Source of the DNA: Paenibacillus sp.
Lineage (GTDB): Bacteria; Bacillota; Bacilli; Paenibacillales; Paenibacillaceae
Length of the DNA: 64,000 nucleotides
Assembly (NCBI GenBank): GCA_023512345.1
Contig: JAILZT010000006.1
Span: 1 to 64,000, forward strand
Direction: 5' to 3'
Position numbers and translations under genes: made by a program. Below the pieces are notes generated by a model. It saw nothing but the letters and a program-made list of their open reading frames with translations. It was not told where the DNA came from and did not search any database. Shown here piece by piece: positions 63,719-64,000 of the stretch. How positions within the stretch are numbered: the stretch's first letter is position 1; each line of letters starts with the position of its first letter.

Positions 63719-64000
63719 ATGATGAACATAACCCCCCAGAAAAATAATCAAGCTTGGAACAGGTGGGTACTATATCTTTATTGGTTGATTGCCGGACTTA
63801 TCCTTCTAGCCGGATTGTTCTTCCATCTGCTTGCAAACAAATTAACAGAAAACCAGTCTGAAGCTATATTTCTTCCGACTATTATTGTCTCTACAGCAGC
63901 ATTCACAGTAGCCTTATTGGTTGCAGAATTTGCACTGCGTTATATCAAGCCTTATATGGATTTTGTTCTCATTACTCTCGGATTTGTGTTTGCCATTGTA
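63719..64000 (+). CDS. N-terminal part of a membrane protein controlled by a c-di-GMP riboswitch (partial)
   Basis: 94 residues are visible before the window ends, with no stop. Three hydrophobic segments (about residues 16-38, 49-68 and 77-94) indicate a multi-spanning sensor-like N-terminus; the rest is missing. Start ATG at 63719 (or the next ATG) with a weak binding site GCGGTG. Membrane N-termini of this kind often precede GGDEF domains, and a c-di-GMP riboswitch in front would make a feedback loop, but no catalytic sequence is seen here. Confidence 0.65.
   Translation, partial: MMNITPQKNNQAWNRWVLYLYWLIAGLILLAGLFFHLLANKLTENQSEAIFLPTIIVSTAAFTVALLVAEFALRYIKPYMDFVLITLGFVFAIV

Overview
The window reads as a chromosomal segment of a Gram-positive, spore-former-type Firmicute, most probably Paenibacillus. 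Reasons: strong AGGAGG-type ribosome binding sites, frequent TTG and GTG starts, Bacillus-like neighbour order (DUF58 - transglutaminase - guaA - purine permease), bacilliredoxin, a KinB-like kinase, YneF, EcsAB, and secreted enzymes carrying copper-amine-oxidase-like stalk domains. Base composition is moderate except for two GC-rich patches inside genes. No phage, transposase, CRISPR array or tRNA gene was found.

Layout. 1-1100: 5' half of a 16S rRNA gene on the minus strand, with leader, boxA and two tandem promoters; the V3-V4 part of this 16S looks unlike Paenibacillus. 1200-2400: a secreted transglutaminase-like protein behind two nearly identical c-di-GMP-I riboswitches in tandem. 2480-10050: a minus-strand operon-like run of two GT-C glycosyltransferase genes (one coding for a 1275-residue protein with two GT-C halves and two binding modules), a GT2 polyprenyl-phosphate glycosyltransferase, a GtrA flippase and a class D sortase, which together look like an extracytoplasmic glycosylation and surface-anchoring unit. 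10200-18500: purine permease behind a guanine riboswitch, a nucleotidyltransferase, guaA, and the transglutaminase/DUF58 pair. 18600-24200: polysaccharide deacetylase, DedA, WYL regulator, zinc ribbon protein, MarR-MFS efflux pair. 24266-24565: composite intergenic repeat. 24620-28906: a giant CoA-dehydratase activase-like protein.

29000-40250: peroxiredoxin, LCP cell-wall ligase, glutamate-1-semialdehyde aminomutase, a 51-bp tandem repeat, peptide deformylase, SGNH hydrolase, inositol phosphatase, FabI, and an amidase - ddl - hypothetical - uvsE run. 40380-50070: aconitase, IclR regulator, hydrolase, a superoxide dismutase fused to a helical domain, folE, yneF, queG, lepB, a GNAT acetyltransferase. 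50400-64000: sodA, mutY, acpS, hydrolase, nadE, bacilliredoxin, KinB-like kinase, HI0933-type flavoprotein, ECF sigma/anti-sigma pair, ecsAB, a MarR regulator, and finally a third c-di-GMP-I riboswitch in front of a membrane protein cut by the window end.

Common threads are cell-envelope building and modification (glycosylation, sortase, LCP, Ddl, amidase, deacetylase), oxidative defence (two SODs, peroxiredoxin, bacilliredoxin, MutY) and c-di-GMP sensing (three aptamers in 64 kb). Functions are assigned by reading the protein sequences and recalled family features; no database search was possible. Start codons were chosen by Shine-Dalgarno position and often differ from the longest open frame.
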